DNA of 64,000 bases from UBA1672 sp050633645. Its GTDB lineage: Bacteria; Pseudomonadota; Alphaproteobacteria; Micavibrionales; Micavibrionaceae. The translations under genes and the position numbers were made by a program. Below the pieces are notes generated by a model. The model saw only the letters and a program-made list of their open reading frames with translations. It was not told the DNA's origin and did not search any database. Location: positions 682,001-746,000 of the forward strand of contig JBOEGX010000001.1 in NCBI GenBank assembly GCA_050633645.1, in the 5' to 3' direction. Numbering within the stretch: the first letter of the stretch is position 1; each line of letters opens with the position of its first letter. Below are positions 62,200 to 64,000 of this stretch, one piece after another.

Positions 62200-63756
62200 A
62201 TGTCTATCCTTGTTATAGAAGATAAACCAGCAGATATTATTCTTATAAAAAATAATATTAAAACAACCATGCCAAATTGCGATATTGTTATCGTGCAGAC
62301 GGGGCAAGAGGGTATTGAAGCATTAAATACTCATGAATTTTCGTGTGTATTCATTGATTATCTCTTGCCTGATCTGACAGGGCTTGATGTTTTAAAGCAT
62401 ATATATGATCCGCTTACCGGGCTTCCGCCTTATCCGTGCATATTGCTCACTGATGAAAACGATAAAAGCATTTTCATGGAAGCCATGGGTTTAGGCGCTC
62501 AAGACTATTTGCTCAAGAGCCAAATCACGTCGGACGCTCTTCTTTTGATTATTGAAAAAGCAAAAAACCAATTTAATCTTCAAAATGAAAAAAACGAAAT
62601 ATCAAGGAAGTACGCTCATGCTCAGAAGATAGAGGCCATGGGGCAACTCACAGGAGGGATTGCTCATGATTTCAATAATCTCTTGACGGTCATACTTGGC
62701 AATACTCAGTTAGCGACAGATCAATTAACACATGGAAGCCCTGATAAGGATTATCTTGTAAAAAAATTAAACAGTATTCACAAATCCGCCCAAAAAGGCG
62801 CCGACTTAATTCAGCACCTCATGACATTCTCTCGTCAACGCGGATTAAATACATCTCCGTTAAATATAAATGACATTATCTTAGGGATGAAAGACTTGTT
62901 AATACGGACTATTGGAAAAACCGTTCATTTCAACCATAGTTTCATTCCTGACTTATGGCTATCAAATATCGACAGATCTGAGCTTGAGCATCTATTGATT
63001 AATATGTGTGCCAATGCGCGTGATGCCATGCCCGATGGCGGTAACATCACCCTGTCCACAAAAAATATTGACCTGAGCAATCATGATGCACGCTTAATAG
63101 GTTTAAAAAGCGGCTCATATATATGCCTTTCCATTACCGATACAGGCACTGGGATTGCCAAACAACATTTGGATAAAATCTTCGACCCTTTCTTTACAAC
63201 AAAGGATGTCGGTAAAGGTACAGGCCTTGGGATGAGTACGTCCTTCACCTTCGTGCGTGATTGTGGTGGCATCATTAATGTACAAAGTGAAATCGGCACG
63301 GGAACCTCTTTTGATATTTATTTCCCTAAATGTGATTCTGAACTGGCTCTTACAGCCCCGCCGCCCCCTATTAAACACACAACACAAGGGCATGGCACAA
63401 TTCTAGTCACTGAGGATGAACCAGAAATTCTTGAACTTGCCGTTATGATATTACAAAGTAAGGGGTATACAACGCTTGAGGCAGGAAATGCGGATGAAGC
63501 TTTGGCTATTTTACAAGACACCGATATCTATATTGACTTGCTTTTCACCGATATCGTCATGCCTGGTGATATGAATGGGGTTGGGCTTGCCGCGCGAGCG
63601 CTCGTCTTACGGCCTGATCTTAAAATTCTGTTCACGACAGGCTTTATAAAAGACAATATCCCTGATATGAATTTGCTCGAAGAATATACAGTTCTGAATA
63701 AACCCTATATGCCTGATGATCTGATTGAAGAAATTCAACAAATTCTGGTACAGTGA
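62200..63756 (+). CDS. Hybrid sensor histidine kinase with N- and C-terminal receiver domains
   Basis: About 518 residues from the ATG at 62200 (an ATG 17 codons earlier is possible; neither has a clear ribosome binding site, but the receiver domain begins directly at SILVIEDK). Order: receiver 1 (phospho-Asp in FIDYLLPDLTG), HisKA with GGIAHDFNNLLTVI (phospho-His), HATPase with NMCANARDAMPDGG, DTGTGI and GKGTGLGMS, then receiver 2 (LVTEDEPEILEL, LLFTDIVMPGDMNG). No membrane segment, so it is cytosolic and may take input through receiver 1. It is divergent from the pilin genes and could control them. Confidence 0.92.
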   Translation: MSILVIEDKPADIILIKNNIKTTMPNCDIVIVQTGQEGIEALNTHEFSCVFIDYLLPDLTGLDVLKHIYDPLTGLPPYPCILLTDENDKSIFMEAMGLGAQDYLLKSQITSDALLLIIEKAKNQFNLQNEKNEISRKYAHAQKIEAMGQLTGGIAHDFNNLLTVILGNTQLATDQLTHGSPDKDYLVKKLNSIHKSAQKGADLIQHLMTFSRQRGLNTSPLNINDIILGMKDLLIRTIGKTVHFNHSFIPDLWLSNIDRSELEHLLINMCANARDAMPDGGNITLSTKNIDLSNHDARLIGLKSGSYICLSITDTGTGIAKQHLDKIFDPFFTTKDVGKGTGLGMSTSFTFVRDCGGIINVQSEIGTGTSFDIYFPKCDSELALTAPPPPIKHTTQGHGTILVTEDEPEILELAVMILQSKGYTTLEAGNADEALAILQDTDIYIDLLFTDIVMPGDMNGVGLAARALVLRPDLKILFTTGFIKDNIPDMNLLEEYTVLNKPYMPDDLIEEIQQILVQ

Positions 63757-63760
63757 CGCT

Positions 63761-64000
63761 ATGGATAGCAAGCACCTTTCTTATTTCAAAAACTTATTGG
63801 ACGATAAAGGCATCTTAACGCCTGATATGGATTTAAGCGCGTATGAAATTGGTGCGCGGCGCGATGCAGGTAAGGCGGCTCTCGTTCTACGCCCGACCGA
63901 TACCCCCCAACTATCAAAGATTATGGCCTATAGCTATGAGAGCAAGCTTCATCTTATCCCACAATCAGGGAATACGGGGCTCGTTGGTGGTTCTGTCCCC
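63761..64000 (+). CDS. FAD-linked oxidoreductase (FAD_binding_4), 5' part only
   Basis: An open frame from the ATG at 63761, 5 bases after the kinase stop, runs off the window. The 80 visible residues begin MDSKHLSYFKNLLDDKG and include ALVLRPTDTPQLSKIMAYSY and HLIPQSGNTGLVGGSVP, the typical N terminus of the glycolate oxidase / D-lactate / D-2-hydroxyglutarate dehydrogenase family, where the last motif binds FAD pyrophosphate. The exact substrate cannot be judged from this part. Confidence 0.85.
   Translation, partial: MDSKHLSYFKNLLDDKGILTPDMDLSAYEIGARRDAGKAALVLRPTDTPQLSKIMAYSYESKLHLIPQSGNTGLVGGSVP

Overview
The window looks like a chromosomal segment of an alphaproteobacterium with moderate-to-low GC (by eye mid-40s percent). 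This rests on gene families and order: a DUF1476 gene followed by bolA and a monothiol glutaredoxin next to purC, a CHASE2 adenylate cyclase, an RHH_4-type protein, a LexA/S24-repressor-type HTH of the alphaproteobacterial kind, a GTTC-N7-GTTC box, and a division/cell-wall cluster that runs on through ftsQAZ-lpxC-bamD-recN-ligA. I cannot name the genus. No tRNA, rRNA operon, CRISPR array or insertion sequence was seen.

Layout. 0-1 kb: two unrecognised minus-strand genes, possibly from a mobile element, divergent from a gene in which a repressor-type HTH domain is fused in frame to orotate phosphoribosyltransferase (pyrE), followed by nadK and a single-domain response regulator. 3-6.8 kb: purC, DUF1476, bolA, grxD, a HEPN-like orphan, then upp and a cytosine deaminase. 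6.7-12.6 kb: the rod-shape operon mreB-mreC-mreD-mrdA-rodA, which reads through into the two pyrimidine salvage genes, with rpmJ upstream of it. 12.8-21.1 kb: a cyclic-nucleotide-binding EAL phosphodiesterase facing a CHASE2 adenylate cyclase that overlaps a complete type I secretion system. 21.4-25.2 kb: the proton-translocating transhydrogenase genes pntAA-pntAB-pntB; PntAA carries a lysine-rich tail and a secreted orphan sits inside the operon. 25.3-26.6 kb: a lysophospholipase-like hydrolase and a small protein.

26.6-53.1 kb is one long minus-strand cell-wall/division region, in transcription order mraZ, rsmH, ftsL, ftsI, murE, small ORF, mraY, murD, ftsW, murG, murC, murB, ddl, ftsQ, ftsA, ftsZ, lpxC, bamD, recN, ligA. 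Two things break the classical order. The murF slot between murE and mraY holds only a ~155-residue protein whose end resembles a MurF C terminus. A plus-strand pair (alpha/beta hydrolase plus a MurF-like ligase with a membrane N terminus) is inserted between murB and ddl, followed by a near-perfect parS site. Upstream of mraZ are four or five TGGGA-type repeats in 10-bp phase.

53.4-64 kb: a possible 31-residue membrane peptide, rnpB (RNase P RNA), an AmpD-type amidase, an exported MsrA, a response regulator and RHH protein, then a chaperone-usher locus with three DUF4402 pilin-like subunits, a hybrid histidine kinase, and the start of an FAD-linked oxidase that leaves the window.

Together the window holds most of the machinery for lipid II synthesis, septation and elongation, plus two surface systems (type I secretion and chaperone-usher fibres). 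The second-messenger genes next to the secretion system are plausible controllers of surface attachment.
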